Shown piece by piece: positions 28,001-37,800 of a DNA stretch of 64,000 nucleotides. Where the stretch lies: the NCBI RefSeq assembly GCF_000384315.1, contig NZ_ARVW01000001.1, forward strand, positions 4,960,157 to 5,024,156, given 5' to 3'. The number at the start of each line of letters is the position of its first letter. The stretch's first letter is position 1. A program made the position numbers and the translations under genes. The notes under the pieces were generated by a model, which worked only from the letters and a program-made list of their open reading frames with translations, was not told the origin of the DNA and did no database searches. Origin of the DNA: Amycolatopsis nigrescens CSC17Ta-90 (GTDB lineage Bacteria; Actinomycetota; Actinomycetes; Mycobacteriales; Pseudonocardiaceae).

Positions 28001-28793
28001 TGTCCTCGTACGCCTGCCAGAACTGCAGGAAGGTCATGTTCTCGGTGTTCTTCACCGAAGCCACGACCAGCGTGCGCGAGCCATCCTTGTTCTTCATGTC
28101 GATGGCGAGCCCGAAGTTCACGTGTTCCGGCGTGATCGCGAACGGCTTGCCGTCGATCAACTTGTAGTGCCGGTTCATGTTCGGGTAGTCCCGCAGCGCC
28201 CGGATCATCGCGTAGCCGATGAGGTGGGTGAAGGAGATCTTGCCACCGCGGGTGCGCTTGAGGTGGTTGTTGATCACGATGCGGTTGTCGGCCATCAGCT
28301 TGGCCGGAACCGCGCGCACGCTGGTCGCGGTGGGCACGGACAGCGACGCGTCCATGTTCTTCGCGATCGCGGCCGCCGCGCCGCGCAGCTGCTTGCTCTC
28401 CGGTTGCTCGGCCGGCTTGGCCGCGGGCTTGCTGGTCGTCTCGGTCTTCACTGCGGGCTTGGCCGGCGCCGGGGCGGGGGCCGGCTTGTCCGGGGCGGCT
28501 GCCGGCGTCGGGGCGGACGCCTGCTTCGCCGCGGACTCGGCGTTCTGCTGGGTCTTCGCGGACGGCGCCGTGGCCTGGCCGTTCCGGCTGCCGTTGGACT
28601 CGGCGTCGGTCGACGACACGGCTTGGCGTGCGTTGTCGGCCTTGGCCTGTGCGTCCTGGGTGGGCTTGAAGTCCGCGAAGAAGTCATGCCATGCGGCGTC
28701 TACTGAAGAGGGATCGGCCAGGAACTGGTCGTACATCTCCTCGACCAGCCACTCGTTGGGGCCGAACTGTGACGCAGGGCTGCTGCTGGACAC
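25065..28793 (-). CDS. kgd: Multifunctional 2-oxoglutarate metabolism enzyme Kgd (SucA with fused E2 domain)
   Basis: A 1242-residue actinobacterial fusion acting as 2-oxoglutarate dehydrogenase E1, decarboxylase and 2-hydroxy-3-oxoadipate synthase. Residues 1-45 ([30 protein letters not shown]) are the N-terminal segment, 45-120 an Ala/Pro/Lys linker, about 120-350 a succinyltransferase domain without lipoyl domain ending in [18 protein letters not shown] (catalytic His near 343), and the rest the thiamine-diphosphate E1: [33 protein letters not shown]...[11 protein letters not shown], and [20 protein letters not shown]. In mycobacteria its E1 activity is inhibited by GarA binding. GTG 28791-28793 starts it; the length is normal for the family. 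Confidence 0.96.
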   Translation of the reverse strand: MSSSSPASQFGPNEWLVEEMYDQFLADPSSVDAAWHDFFADFKPTQDAQAKADNARQAVSSTDAESNGSRNGQATAPSAKTQQNAESAAKQASAPTPAAAPDKPAPAPAPAKPAVKTETTSKPAAKPAEQPESKQLRGAAAAIAKNMDASLSVPTATSVRAVPAKLMADNRIVINNHLKRTRGGKISFTHLIGYAMIRALRDYPNMNRHYKLIDGKPFAITPEHVNFGLAIDMKNKDGSRTLVVASVKNTENMTFLQFWQAYEDIVKKARNNKLTADDFAGTTISLTNPGGIGTNHSVPRLQAGQGAIIGVGAMQYPAHFEGTSESTLVELGVSKIMTLTSTYDHRIIQGAESGEFLKRIHELLLGEDRFYDDVFTSLRLPYEPIRWVEDIPEGPVAKTARVIELIDAFRMRGHLMADTDPLNYRQRRHEDLDVRSHGLTLWDLDREFPVGGFAGQERMKLRDILGVLRNSYCRTVGIEYTHILDPDERRWIQDRVEVPHEKPEASVQKYILSKLNAAEAFETFLQTKYVGQKRFSLEGGETTIPLLDTVLDKAAEYELDEVVIGMPHRGRLNVLANIVGKPISQIFQEFEGNLDPGQAHGSGDVKYHLGAEGKYFRMFGDGETKVSLTANPSHLETVDPILEGIVRAKQDLLDKGGEGFTVLPVLLHGDAAFAGQGVVAETLNLALLRGYRTGGTVHLIVNNQVGFTTAPENSRSSQYATDVAKMIAAPVFHVNGDDPEAAHWVAKLAMDYRQAFNKDVVIDMICYRRRGHNEGDDPSMTQPAMYDIIDTKRSVRKTYTESLIGRGDISVDEAEAALRDFSSQLEHVFNEVRELEKHPAKASPSVEEEQQVPAKVPTAVSREVVERIGDAFINVPEGFSPHPRVKPVMERRHKMSREGGIDWAFGELLAFGSLAIEGKLVRLSGQDSRRGTFTQRHSVLIDRKTGQEYSPLQNLADEQGRVMVYDSALSEYAAVGFEYGYSVANSDALVMWEAQFGDFVNGAQTVIDEYISSGEAKWGQLSDVVLLLPHGHEGQGPDHTSGRIERFLQLCAEGSMTVSVPSTPANYFHLLRRHALDGVNRPLVVFTPKRLLRDKAVKSEVAEFTDQSKFLSVIDDADVDPAKARKVLLTSGKMYWELVAERAKQEIDDIAIVRIEQYYPLPKKKLLAALERYPNSKEVMWVQEEPENQGAWPFFGLNLPRKFPDALGRLQVVARRPMAAPSAGSSKVHEVEQKAIITKAFS

Positions 28794-29059
28794 GGCTGTG
28801 ACTCGCCTCTATCCATCTCGATCTTGCTGTGGCGTTGATGCGCCTACCAGGCTAACCCCCGCGACCAGCCGCGTGTGATCGAACCGGGCACAGGACACCC
28901 GGCGACGATAGGGCGTCCGTCACTCTTTCGGCGCAACACACCTGCATGGAACGCTGAACCGGGCTCCGACCAGGGGATTCTCCGTGGCGGGCCGGAAGCG
29001 GTACGAAGGGAACCGGCGTGCTGTGATCGCCGTCTGTGCAGGAGAGCGAAAGGGGTGCC

Positions 29060-29629
29060 GTGGTGGCCGAGTTGTCGGACGTCGAGCGCATGGTGGACGA
29101 CTGGGAGCGCAACGCGGTGGAGAAGTCCGAACGCTACGCGCGGATGCAGCACGAGGTGGAGCAGATCGCCATCACCGAGTCGGTGGCAGGCGGCGCGGTG
29201 AGCGTGACGGTGGGTAGCAACGGGATTCCGACCGGTGTCGCGATGACCGAGGCCGTGCGGTCGATGAGCCCGGACGAGATCTCCGCGAACGTGCTGCGCG
29301 CCATGCAGAAGGCGCAGGCCAAGTACCCCGAGCGGCTGCAGGAGATCGTGGCCGGCACGGTCGGCGACGACGAGACCACCCGGCACATCGTGTCCACCGC
29401 GGCGGCCAACTTCCCGCCGGCGCCGGAGGAGGAGGCCGAGCCACCGGCACGGGAGGCACCAGGGCGGCAGCTTCAGGTGGAGACCGAGGCCGACGAAGAG
29501 CCGGAGCCGCCGCGCCGCCCCGCTCCGCCGACACCCCCGCCTGCGCCGAGGCGCCGGCCCGGCGGCGATGACGGTGACGATGACGGAGATGACGACTTCG
29601 GGGACCAGACGTTCCTGCGGCGCGACTGA
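29060..29629 (+). CDS. YbaB/EbfC-family protein of a type VII toxin module
   Basis: A 189-residue protein. Residues about 1-110 have the YbaB/EbfC arrangement: helix (VERMVDDWERNAVEKSERYARMQHEVEQI), strands AVSVTVGSNGIPTGVAMTEAVR, helix ISANVLRAMQKAQAKYPERLQEIV. The remainder is acidic and proline-rich with GDDGDDDGDDDFGDQ, probably disordered. Such stand-alone YbaB-like proteins commonly precede WXG100 and Rhs toxin genes in Pseudonocardiaceae; a chaperone-like role is inference. Start GTG 29060 (or 29063) behind AAGGGG. The WXG-like gene starts 14 bases downstream. It is divergent from kgd. Confidence 0.72.
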   Translation: MVAELSDVERMVDDWERNAVEKSERYARMQHEVEQIAITESVAGGAVSVTVGSNGIPTGVAMTEAVRSMSPDEISANVLRAMQKAQAKYPERLQEIVAGTVGDDETTRHIVSTAAANFPPAPEEEAEPPAREAPGRQLQVETEADEEPEPPRRPAPPTPPPAPRRRPGGDDGDDDGDDDFGDQTFLRRD

Positions 29630-29643
29630 CCGGGGGTGCAGCG

Positions 29644-29967
29644 ATGCCAGATGGTGGTTACGAAGTCCTCCAGGACGAACTGGGGACGCATGCCGGCAAG
29701 GTGGACGCGCTGGCCGAGCGGCTCGGCACGGCGGTCGGCGCCGCGCAGCAGGTGAGCATGGACAACAGCGCGTTCGGGGTGATCTGCCAGCCGTTCGCGC
29801 TGCTGCTGGACCCCTTCGAGCAGATGGGCGTGCAGGCGTTGCAGAAGGCGCAGGAGTCGGTCAAGGACACCGCCGGCAAGGTGCGCGACGCGGTCACCAC
29901 CTACGAGGGCAAAGAGGACGAGACCATCCAGACCCTGAAGACGACCGGCGGTGCGCTCGATGCCTGA
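29644..29967 (+). CDS. WXG100-like type VII secretion partner (107 residues)
   Basis: A 107-residue helical protein of ESX target size: YEVLQDELGTHAGKVDALAERLGTAVGAAQQV, a central NSAFGVICQPFALLLDPFEQMG turn, and ALQKAQESVKDTAGKVRDAVTTYEGKEDETIQTL. The classical W-x-G is absent; the helix-turn-helix pattern and position place it in the group annotated as type VII secretion target. It overlaps the toxin gene by eight bases and probably pairs with the toxin N-terminus for export. Confidence 0.72.
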   Translation: MPDGGYEVLQDELGTHAGKVDALAERLGTAVGAAQQVSMDNSAFGVICQPFALLLDPFEQMGVQALQKAQESVKDTAGKVRDAVTTYEGKEDETIQTLKTTGGALDA

Positions 29968-32900
29968 GGGGAACCCGCTGGTCGCGCAGGCCCAGTCGCA
30001 GACCACCGGGGTCACCGGGATCGGCATCCTGGAGTCGGCGAACGACCTGGCGAGCGGGGTCAAGGACGGTTCGTGGGTGGAGGGCGGCCTCGGTGCGCTC
30101 GGGGTCGGCCTCGAGGTGCTGTCCATGGTGGTCGACCCGATCGGCACGCTGGCGCAGTACGGGGTGTCCTGGCTGATCGAGCACGTCCAGCCGCTGAAGG
30201 AGGCGCTGGACTGGCTGGCCGGCGACCCGCCGGTTATCCAGTCCTTTTCGGACACCTGGGCGAACGTGGCCAAGGAGGTCAACGCGGTCGCGGGCGACCT
30301 CGGCAACGAGGCGAAGACCGGTACCGCGGGCTGGACCGGGGAAGCGGGGGACGCCTACCGGGGCAGTGCGGCGGAGCAGACCGACGCGATCGCGGGCGCG
30401 GCGACGCTGGCGGACGGCATCTCCACCGGCGTGATGGTGATGGGGCAGGTGGTCGCGGCGGTTCGGGAGACCGTGCGCGATCTGGTCGCCGAGCTGGTCG
30501 GCAAGCTGATCACCTGGGCGCTCGAAGCGGCCGCCACGCTGGGCTTCGCGACCCCGGTGATCGCCGCGCAGGCGACGGCCGCGATCTCCAGCGCGATCTC
30601 CAAGATTTCCGACCTGATCCGCAAGCTGGTCAAGACGATCGGCAACGTGACGCCGAAGATCCGCAAGATCGTGGACAAGCTCGGCGAGATCATCGAGAAG
30701 CTGTCGAAGCTGGGCAAGAAGATCGGCGGTGGCGGCGGCACCACGCCGTCCGCGGCCAAGGGCGGGAAGAAGCTCGACGGGCCGGACATCAACGGCGGCA
30801 AGGCGGATTCGCCGGACCTGCCCGGTGACGGTCCCGGTGGTCCGGACGGGCCGAACGCGGGCGGGCCGAATGGTTCCAGGGCGGACGGCGGCAAGGACGG
30901 TTCGCTGCGCAAGGACGCGGAGAACCCGGTGGACCGCTCGCAGGAGCCGGTCGGCCGCTGCGGGCGCCGCGAGCCGATCGACATGGCGACCGGCGAGATG
31001 TATCTGGTGCAGACCGATGTCGAGCTGCCGGGCATGCTGCCGTTGCTGCTGCAACGGGTGCACGTGTCCTCGTACCGGGCGGGCCGGTCGTTCGGGCCGT
31101 CCTGGGCCTCGACATTGGACCAGCGGCTCGAGATCGACGAGCGGGGAGTCTGCTACGCCGGGCCGGACGGTGTGATCCTGGTCTACCCGGCGCCGCCGTC
31201 GGACGGTGGCGAGGTGCTCGCCGAAGAGGGCGCGCGGTGGCCGCTGACCCGCCGCGAGGAAGGCGGCTACACGCTCACCCAGCCGCGAGTCGGGCGGGTG
31301 CTGGAGTTCGCCCCGGAACGGGACGGCCGGGCCGCACTGGCCGCGGTCGCCGACCGCAACGGCAACCGGATCGAGTTCGAGCACGGCGCGGCCGGCGAGG
31401 TGACCGAGGTGCGCCATTCCGGCGGCTACCGGATCGCCGTGGACACCGAGGCCGGGCTGACCCGCGCGCTGCGGCTGCGCAGTGACGGCCGGGACGGCGG
31501 GGACGGCGAGGACAGCACAGACATCACGCTGGTCCGCTACGGCTACGACGAAGGCGGCCGGCTGACCGAGGTGATCAACTCCTCGACCAGGCCGCTCCGG
31601 TTCGAGTACGACCAGGCTGGCCGGATCACGCGCTGGACCGACCGGAACGGCCAGTGGTACGCCTACACCTACGACCACACCGGCCGCTGCGTGCGCACCG
31701 AAGGGTCGGGAAGCGCGCTCGCCGGGACGATGGAGTACGACCTGGCCGAGCGGGTCACCGTGGAGACCAACTCGCTCGGCGACGTCAGCCGCTACCACTT
31801 CAACGAGCTGCACCAGCTGGTACTCGAAGTCGACCCGCTCGGCAACGAGACCCGGTTCGAATGGGACCGCTACCACCGGCTGCTCGCCGGCACCGACCCG
31901 CTCGGCCGGGTCACCCGCTACAGCTACGACGAGCAGGGCAACACCTCGGTCGTCACACATCCCGACGGTACCCAGACATTGGCCGAGCACAACGAGTTCG
32001 CGCTGCCGACCCAGGTGGTGGACCCGGACGGCGGGGTGTGGCGGCGGGCGTACGACGAGCGCGGGAACCTGACCGCGGTCACCGACCCGGCCGGGGCGAC
32101 GACCAGGTTCGGGCACGACGAGCTGGGCCATCCGACCGAGATCGTGGACGCGCTCGGCAACGTCCGGCGGCTGCGCACCGACGCGGCCGGGCTGGCGGTG
32201 GCGGTGTCGGACTCGTTCGGGGCGACCACGCACTACCAGCGCGACCAGTTCGGCCGGGTGGTCGCGATCACCGACCCGCTCGGCGGCACCACCCGGCTCG
32301 CCTGGACGATCGAGGGCAAGCTGCTCTCCCGCACCCAGCCGAGCGGCGCGACCGAAACCTGGCGGTACGACAGCGAGGGCAACGACCTCGAGTACGTCGA
32401 CCCGATGGGACAGGTCACCCGGACCAGGACCACGCACTTCGACCTCCCGGCGGTGAAGACCGGGCCGGACGGCACGAGCCTGCGGTACGAGTACGACAGC
32501 GAGCTCCGGCTGGTGGCGGTCACCAACGCGCAGGGACTGGTCTGGCGCTACGACCACGACGCCGCCGGACGGCTCATCCGGGAGACCGACTTCAACGGCC
32601 GCGTGCTGAGCTACCAGCGGGACGCGTCCGGTCAGCTGGTCGGCAAGCGCAACGGGGCCGGGCAGGCCGTGTCCTACCGCCGCGACCCGCTCGGCCGGGT
32701 ACTCGAGGAAAGCTCCGACGCCGGGATCTCGCGCTTCGAGTACGACCCGATGGGCCGGATGGTCCGCGCCGCGAATCCCCATGCCGAGTTGCTGTTCCAG
32801 CGCGACCGGCTCGGCCGGGTGCTGGCCGAGACGGTGAACGGCCGCACGCTCACCTCGGAGTACGACGCGCTCGGCCGGCGTATCCGGCGGACCACGCCCA

Positions 32901-34438
32901 CCGGCGCGGTGTCGTCGTGGAGCTACGACGGCAACAACCAGCCGACGACCCTGTCCAGCGCCGGCCGGAGCATCAGCTTCGGCTACGACCCGATCGGGCG
33001 GGAGGTGGAGCGGCTGCTGGACAGCGGCACCATCGTCGCGCAGGCGTGGGACGCCGACCACCGGCTGCTCTCCCAGACGGTGTCCACTGTGGCCCAGCAG
33101 ACCACCGTGGCGCGGCAGCTCCAGCGCCGCAGCTACCAGTACCGCGCCGACGGTTACCTGCAGTCGGTGGTGGACCAGCTCGACGGCGCCAGCAGGCTCG
33201 ATCTCGACGCCGCCGGCCGGGTCACCTCGGTGCAGGGCAGCGGCTGGGCCGAGCGGTACAGCTACGACACCGGCGGCAACATCGTCGCGGCCGCGTTCCC
33301 GGCTTCGGATCAGGCGGCGCAGGGCCGGCGCGAGTACTCCGGCACCTTGCTGCGCCAGGCCGGGGGTTCCAGTTACTCCTACGACGCGCAGGGCCGGGTG
33401 GTGCTCCGGCAGAAGAAGCGGCTTTCGCACCGGCCGGACGTCTGGCAGTACGCCTGGGACGCTGACGACCGGATGGTCGGGGCGATCACCCCGGACGGCA
33501 CGCGGTGGCGCTACTCCTACGACGCGCTCGGCCGCCGGATCGCCAAGCAGCGGCTCGGCCCCGACGGCGAGTCCGTCGCCGAGCAGGTCGACTTCGTCTG
33601 GGACGGCACCCTGCTCGCCGAGCAGATCCATTCGGCCGGCCTGGCGACGACCTGGGACCACGAGCCGGGCACCTTCCGGCCCCTCACCCAGACCGAGCGG
33701 GTGCCGGCCCGCGACGCCGCCCAGTCCTGGGTGGACGAGCGGTTCTATTCGATCGTCACCGACCTCGTCGGCACCCCGGCCGAACTGGTCGACCCCGGCG
33801 GCGCGCTCGCCTGGCACGGCCGTTCCACGCTGTGGGGCGAAACCTGGTCCGCGCCGGACGGGCGGGCGAGCACCCCGCTGCGCTTCCCCGGGCAGTACCA
33901 CGACGCCGAAACCGGGTTCAACTACAACTACCAGCGCTACTACGACCCGGAAACCGGGCGGTACAACACCGAGGATCCGCTCGGGCTGGCGCCGTCACCA
34001 AACCCCCGCGCGTACGTGGCCAACCCGACCCGGTGGATCGACCCGCTGGGCCTGACCCCGGCGCCGTCCGGCGGCTGCGGGACGGGTACGCACGAAACTC
34101 CTCCACCGCCGCCGAACAACGGCCCGATCTCGATGGACGAAGCGGTGCGGCTGGGTTCGCGGCACGTCGGCGGCGAAGGCCGGGTCATCGTGTCCGGCAG
34201 CGACGCCTACCAGTTCGTCCGGCACAGCGAGGACGCGGCCGGACGGCGGATCTCCAGCATCGCGCGGTTCGACATCAACCCGACCGCCGGGGACGTGATA
34301 AGAAACGGGCCGCATCTCAACCTCGAGACGCAGATCAACGGCAGGCCGGTGCGCACCGGTCCCTACGCCGACCCGCACATCCCGATCGACCCGACCACCA
34401 TCCGGCCGGGCGACATACCGCCACCGAGGACAACATGA
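29960..34438 (+). CDS. Rhs-repeat polymorphic toxin with WXG-like N-terminus
   Basis: A 1492-residue toxin. Residues about 1-190 are an ESX-type helical N-terminus with W-x-G (AGWTGEAGDAYRGSAAEQ); about 215-330 is helical then Gly/Lys/Pro-rich; DUF6531-like PIDMATGEMYLVQTDVELPG follows near residue 340. About 450-1300 contains many Rhs/YD repeats (for example YDEGGRLTEV, YDQAGRITRWTDRNG, YDALGRRI). The core RFPGQYHDAETGFNYNYQRYYDPETGRYNTEDPLGL and VANPTRWIDPLGL ends near residue 1363. The variable C-terminus carries RHVGGEGRVIVSG, SSIARFDINPTAGDVI and GPHLNLETQINGRPV; it resembles the bacterial toxin 24 group from memory only. ATG 29960. Confidence 0.88.
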   Translation: MPEGNPLVAQAQSQTTGVTGIGILESANDLASGVKDGSWVEGGLGALGVGLEVLSMVVDPIGTLAQYGVSWLIEHVQPLKEALDWLAGDPPVIQSFSDTWANVAKEVNAVAGDLGNEAKTGTAGWTGEAGDAYRGSAAEQTDAIAGAATLADGISTGVMVMGQVVAAVRETVRDLVAELVGKLITWALEAAATLGFATPVIAAQATAAISSAISKISDLIRKLVKTIGNVTPKIRKIVDKLGEIIEKLSKLGKKIGGGGGTTPSAAKGGKKLDGPDINGGKADSPDLPGDGPGGPDGPNAGGPNGSRADGGKDGSLRKDAENPVDRSQEPVGRCGRREPIDMATGEMYLVQTDVELPGMLPLLLQRVHVSSYRAGRSFGPSWASTLDQRLEIDERGVCYAGPDGVILVYPAPPSDGGEVLAEEGARWPLTRREEGGYTLTQPRVGRVLEFAPERDGRAALAAVADRNGNRIEFEHGAAGEVTEVRHSGGYRIAVDTEAGLTRALRLRSDGRDGGDGEDSTDITLVRYGYDEGGRLTEVINSSTRPLRFEYDQAGRITRWTDRNGQWYAYTYDHTGRCVRTEGSGSALAGTMEYDLAERVTVETNSLGDVSRYHFNELHQLVLEVDPLGNETRFEWDRYHRLLAGTDPLGRVTRYSYDEQGNTSVVTHPDGTQTLAEHNEFALPTQVVDPDGGVWRRAYDERGNLTAVTDPAGATTRFGHDELGHPTEIVDALGNVRRLRTDAAGLAVAVSDSFGATTHYQRDQFGRVVAITDPLGGTTRLAWTIEGKLLSRTQPSGATETWRYDSEGNDLEYVDPMGQVTRTRTTHFDLPAVKTGPDGTSLRYEYDSELRLVAVTNAQGLVWRYDHDAAGRLIRETDFNGRVLSYQRDASGQLVGKRNGAGQAVSYRRDPLGRVLEESSDAGISRFEYDPMGRMVRAANPHAELLFQRDRLGRVLAETVNGRTLTSEYDALGRRIRRTTPTGAVSSWSYDGNNQPTTLSSAGRSISFGYDPIGREVERLLDSGTIVAQAWDADHRLLSQTVSTVAQQTTVARQLQRRSYQYRADGYLQSVVDQLDGASRLDLDAAGRVTSVQGSGWAERYSYDTGGNIVAAAFPASDQAAQGRREYSGTLLRQAGGSSYSYDAQGRVVLRQKKRLSHRPDVWQYAWDADDRMVGAITPDGTRWRYSYDALGRRIAKQRLGPDGESVAEQVDFVWDGTLLAEQIHSAGLATTWDHEPGTFRPLTQTERVPARDAAQSWVDERFYSIVTDLVGTPAELVDPGGALAWHGRSTLWGETWSAPDGRASTPLRFPGQYHDAETGFNYNYQRYYDPETGRYNTEDPLGLAPSPNPRAYVANPTRWIDPLGLTPAPSGGCGTGTHETPPPPPNNGPISMDEAVRLGSRHVGGEGRVIVSGSDAYQFVRHSEDAAGRRISSIARFDINPTAGDVIRNGPHLNLETQINGRPVRTGPYADPHIPIDPTTIRPGDIPPPRTT

Positions 34439-34821
34439 TCGTCGAGTTCGCCGACACCGGCCGGGAAACCCTGCTGGCCGGGAAACCGGACGAGTACCGC
34501 CGGGTCGCGGACGCGCTGCAGGCCGGTGCGGGCTCGTTCGAGCTGAACACCGATCCGGCCGCGGTGCGCCAGGGCAGCCCGCTGTCGCGTTTGGACATCG
34601 GCACCGCGGACAGCGACGGGGTGGTCATCTCGGTAGACACCGAGGACCGGCGGCTGGTCATCACCGGGCCGCGCCAGCTGCTCTCGGTGCTGGCGGACAT
34701 CTTCCGCGACTCCGCGGGCACCGGCGACCCGGAGGGACACGTGCACATCGAGTACTTCCCGGAGCACTTCTACCTCGACCCGGCTTCGATGCCGCTGACC
34801 ATCTGGGACGCGGTCGACTGA
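34435..34821 (+). CDS. Immunity protein for the Rhs toxin (Imm32-like)
   Basis: A 128-residue cytoplasmic protein directly after the toxin, its ATG overlapping the toxin stop (ATGA). The sequence IVEFADTGRETLLAGKPDEYRRVADALQ, RLVITGPRQLLSVLADIF and HVHIEYFPEHFYLDPASMPL has the layout of Imm32-type immunity proteins, especially the HIEYFP-H-x-YL-x3-S ending; this family call is from memory. Position immediately downstream and coupled translation are the strongest evidence for immunity. It converges on the ABC exporter gene with only three bases between stops. Confidence 0.75.
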   Translation: MIVEFADTGRETLLAGKPDEYRRVADALQAGAGSFELNTDPAAVRQGSPLSRLDIGTADSDGVVISVDTEDRRLVITGPRQLLSVLADIFRDSAGTGDPEGHVHIEYFPEHFYLDPASMPLTIWDAVD

Positions 34822-34824
34822 CCT

Positions 34825-37800
34825 TCACGAGCCGAGCTGCCAGAGCCGGGCGTAGTGGCCGCCGGCGGCGAGCAGCTCGGTGTGCGTGCCGTGTTCGACG
34901 ATGCGGCCGTGGTCGAGCACCACGATCCGGTCGGCCCTGGCCGCGGTGGCCAGCCGGTGGGCGACCACGAAGGTGGTGCGACGGCGGACGAGCTGCTCGG
35001 TCGCCCGCAGCACCGCGGACTCGGTGGACGGGTCCAGTGCGGCGGTCGCCTCGTCGAGCAGCAGGATGTCCGGGTCGACCAGCTCGGCCCTTGCCAGCGC
35101 GACCAGCTGCCGCTGCCCGGCGGACAGCGACCGGCCGCGTTCGCCGACCGGCTGGCGGAAACCCGATGGCAGCGCGGCCACCCCGGCGAGCGCGCCGACC
35201 GAGCGGACCGCCGCCTCCACCTCCGCGTCGGTGGCCGACGGCCGGCCGTACCGCACGTTGTCCGCGACCGTGCCGGTGAACAGGTGCGCCTCCTGCGGCA
35301 CCACGCCCATCCGCCCGCGCAACGCGGTCAGGTCGTAGTCGCGGATGTCCACGCCGTCCACGCGGACCGTGCCACCGGTAACGTCGTAGAACCGCGCCAC
35401 CAGCTTGACCGCGGTGGACTTACCGGCCCCGGTGGCGCCGACCAGCGCGACGGTCTGCCCGGCCGGGACCTCCAGCGAAACGTCGGCCAGCGCGCGGGAC
35501 TCGGTCTCCGGGTAGCGGAACTCGACGTCGTCGAAGCCGACCTCGCCGCGCAACCGCCGCGGCATCGCGACCGGGTTCTCGGTGGCCGGCACCGAACTGG
35601 GCGTGCGCAGCAGCTCGGCGATCCGGCGCAGCCCCACCCGCGCCTGCTGGTAGCCGTCGAACACCGAGGAGAGCTGCTGGATCGGCGAGAAGAACAGCCC
35701 CAGGTAGAGCAGGAAGGCGAGCAGCACGCCGGGGGACAGCGTGCCGTCCGCCACCCGGCCCGCGCCGGCCAGCAGCACGATCGCCTCCGCGATCCCGGAA
35801 AGCAGGGTGACCAGCGGGAAGTAGGTCGCGACATAGCGTTGTGCGCGCAGCCGGGAGCGGCGGTAGGCGTCGCTGCGGGAGGCGAAGGCCTCGGCTGAGC
35901 GCGCCTCCCTGCTGTAGGCCTGTGCGACCCGCAGCCCGTTGATGTTCTCCTGCATGTCCGCGTTCACCACGCTGACCCGCTCGCGTGCCTCGGTGTACGC
36001 CGCCGACGAGAGCCGCCGGAACACCACCGTGGCCGCGATCAGCACCGGCAGCACGGCCAGCGCGTACAGCGCCAGCCCCGGGTCGGTGATCAGCAGCGCG
36101 CCGGAGATGCCGACCAGGGTGAGCAGGCTGACCACCGCGCTGGCGAGACCGGTCTGCAGGAAGGTGGAAAGCGCGTCCACGTCCGTGGTCATCCTGGTCA
36201 TGATCTTGCCGGACAGCTCGCGCTCGTAGTAGTCCAGGCCGAGCCGTTGCAGATGCGCGTAACTGCGCACCCGGAGCGAGTAGAGCACCGTCTCGCCCGA
36301 GCGCGCGGTGAGCCTGGTCTGCGCCATGACCACCAGCCAGTCCAGCGCGATCACCACCGCGCCGATGCCGGCTGTCAGCCAGATGACCGACTCGACCCCG
36401 GCCCGCACCCCCTTGTCGACACCCTGCTGGTACAGCGCGGGCAGCGCGATGGCGGCCAGTGCGTCCGCGGCGACCAGCGCCACCACCGCGACCAGCAGCC
36501 AGCGGACCGGCCGCAGCAGCCCGGACAGCCGGAACGCGGGATCCGGCGCGGTCACGTCCGGCACGTCCATCGCCGGCCGGTCGGTGGCCGGTGGCAGGTT
36601 GCGCACCCCGTCCAGCAGTTCCTGGGTCGGCGGCACGTCCACCGATTCGCCGGTGCCGTCCGTCAGACCAGAACCGGACGCGTTGGCTGCGGAGTTTTCG
36701 GCCTCCGGCGGCCAGAGTTCCGGCGTGATTCCGGTGTCCGCTTGTTGCACGCAGTCGTGCCGGTGCACCTCCTCGACGCCTTCGCCGGGGCCGGACACCA
36801 GGTCGCGGAACAGCGGGCAGCGGGCCTCCAGCTCGGCCGCCGTACCGACGTCCACCACCTGTCCCTCGTCCAGCACCGCGATCCGGTCGGCCAGCGCCAG
36901 GGTGGACCGCCGGTGCGCGACGAGCAGCGTGGTGCGGCCCGCGGTGACCGAACGCAGCGTGTCGTGGATGGCGGCTTCGGTCACCGTGTCCACGGCCGAG
37001 GTCGCGTCGTCCAGCAGCAGCACCCGCGGATCGGTGATCAGCGCCCTGGCCAGGCCGAGGCGCTGCCGCTGCCCGCCGGACAGGGTCAGTCCCCGCTCGC
37101 CGACCAGCGTGTCGTAGCCGTCCGGCAGCGCGCGGATGAACTCGTCGGCCTCGGCGGCCCTGGCCGCGGCGAAAACCTCCTCATCGCCGGCGTCCGGCCT
37201 GCCGTAGGCGATGTTGTCGCGGACCGAGGAGGAGAACAGGAACGCCTCCTCGAACACCACGCCGATCGCCCGGCGCAGTTCGGCAAGCCGCACCTCCCGC
37301 ACGTCCAGCCCGCCGAGGCGCACCGACCCGGCGTGTGCGTCGTAGAACCTGGGCAGCAGCAAGGAAATCGTCGACTTGCCGGAGCCGGCCGTGCCGACCA
37401 GCGCCAGGGTTTCCCCCGGTTCGGCGCGCAGCGAAAGCCCGTTCAGCACCGGCTCGGAGCGGGTGTAGCCGAACTGCACGTCCCGCAGCTCGACCCCGAG
37501 CGGACCGTCCGGCAGCGGCAGCGCGTCCGGCGCGTCCCGCACCTCGGGCTGTGCGTCGATCAGCTCGTGCACCCGGTCCGCGCCGGCCCTGGTGAGCTGC
37601 GCCTGCACGACCAGGCTGGACAGCATCCTGGCCGGCCCGATCAGGGCGGTGACATAGGTGGCGAAGGCGAGGAAGGTGCCGAGGCTGACGTCACCGCGCA
37701 ACGCGAGCACGCCACCGACGGCCAGCACCGCCACCTGGCCGGCGGCGGGCAGCGCGGCGGTGGTCGCGGTTGGCAGCGCGGCCAGCCTCGCCGCGCGCAG

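Noticed and set aside
25020..28706. A 1228-codon open frame on the plus strand antisense to kgd
   Set aside because: It is the mirror of a real gene at high GC. Its translation is His-, Arg- and Gly-rich with no family motifs, and kgd explains the region fully.
30800..30960. Possible frameshift in the Rhs toxin around the Gly/Asp-rich segment
   Set aside because: The frame is continuous from 29960 to 34438, and the low-complexity linker is normal between the WXG-like N-terminus and the DUF6531-like region.
29894..33901. A 1335-codon open frame on the minus strand antisense to the Rhs toxin
   Set aside because: The composition is repetitive and Arg/Gly/Val/Pro-rich because it mirrors the Rhs repeats; it has no motif or ribosome-binding site of its own.
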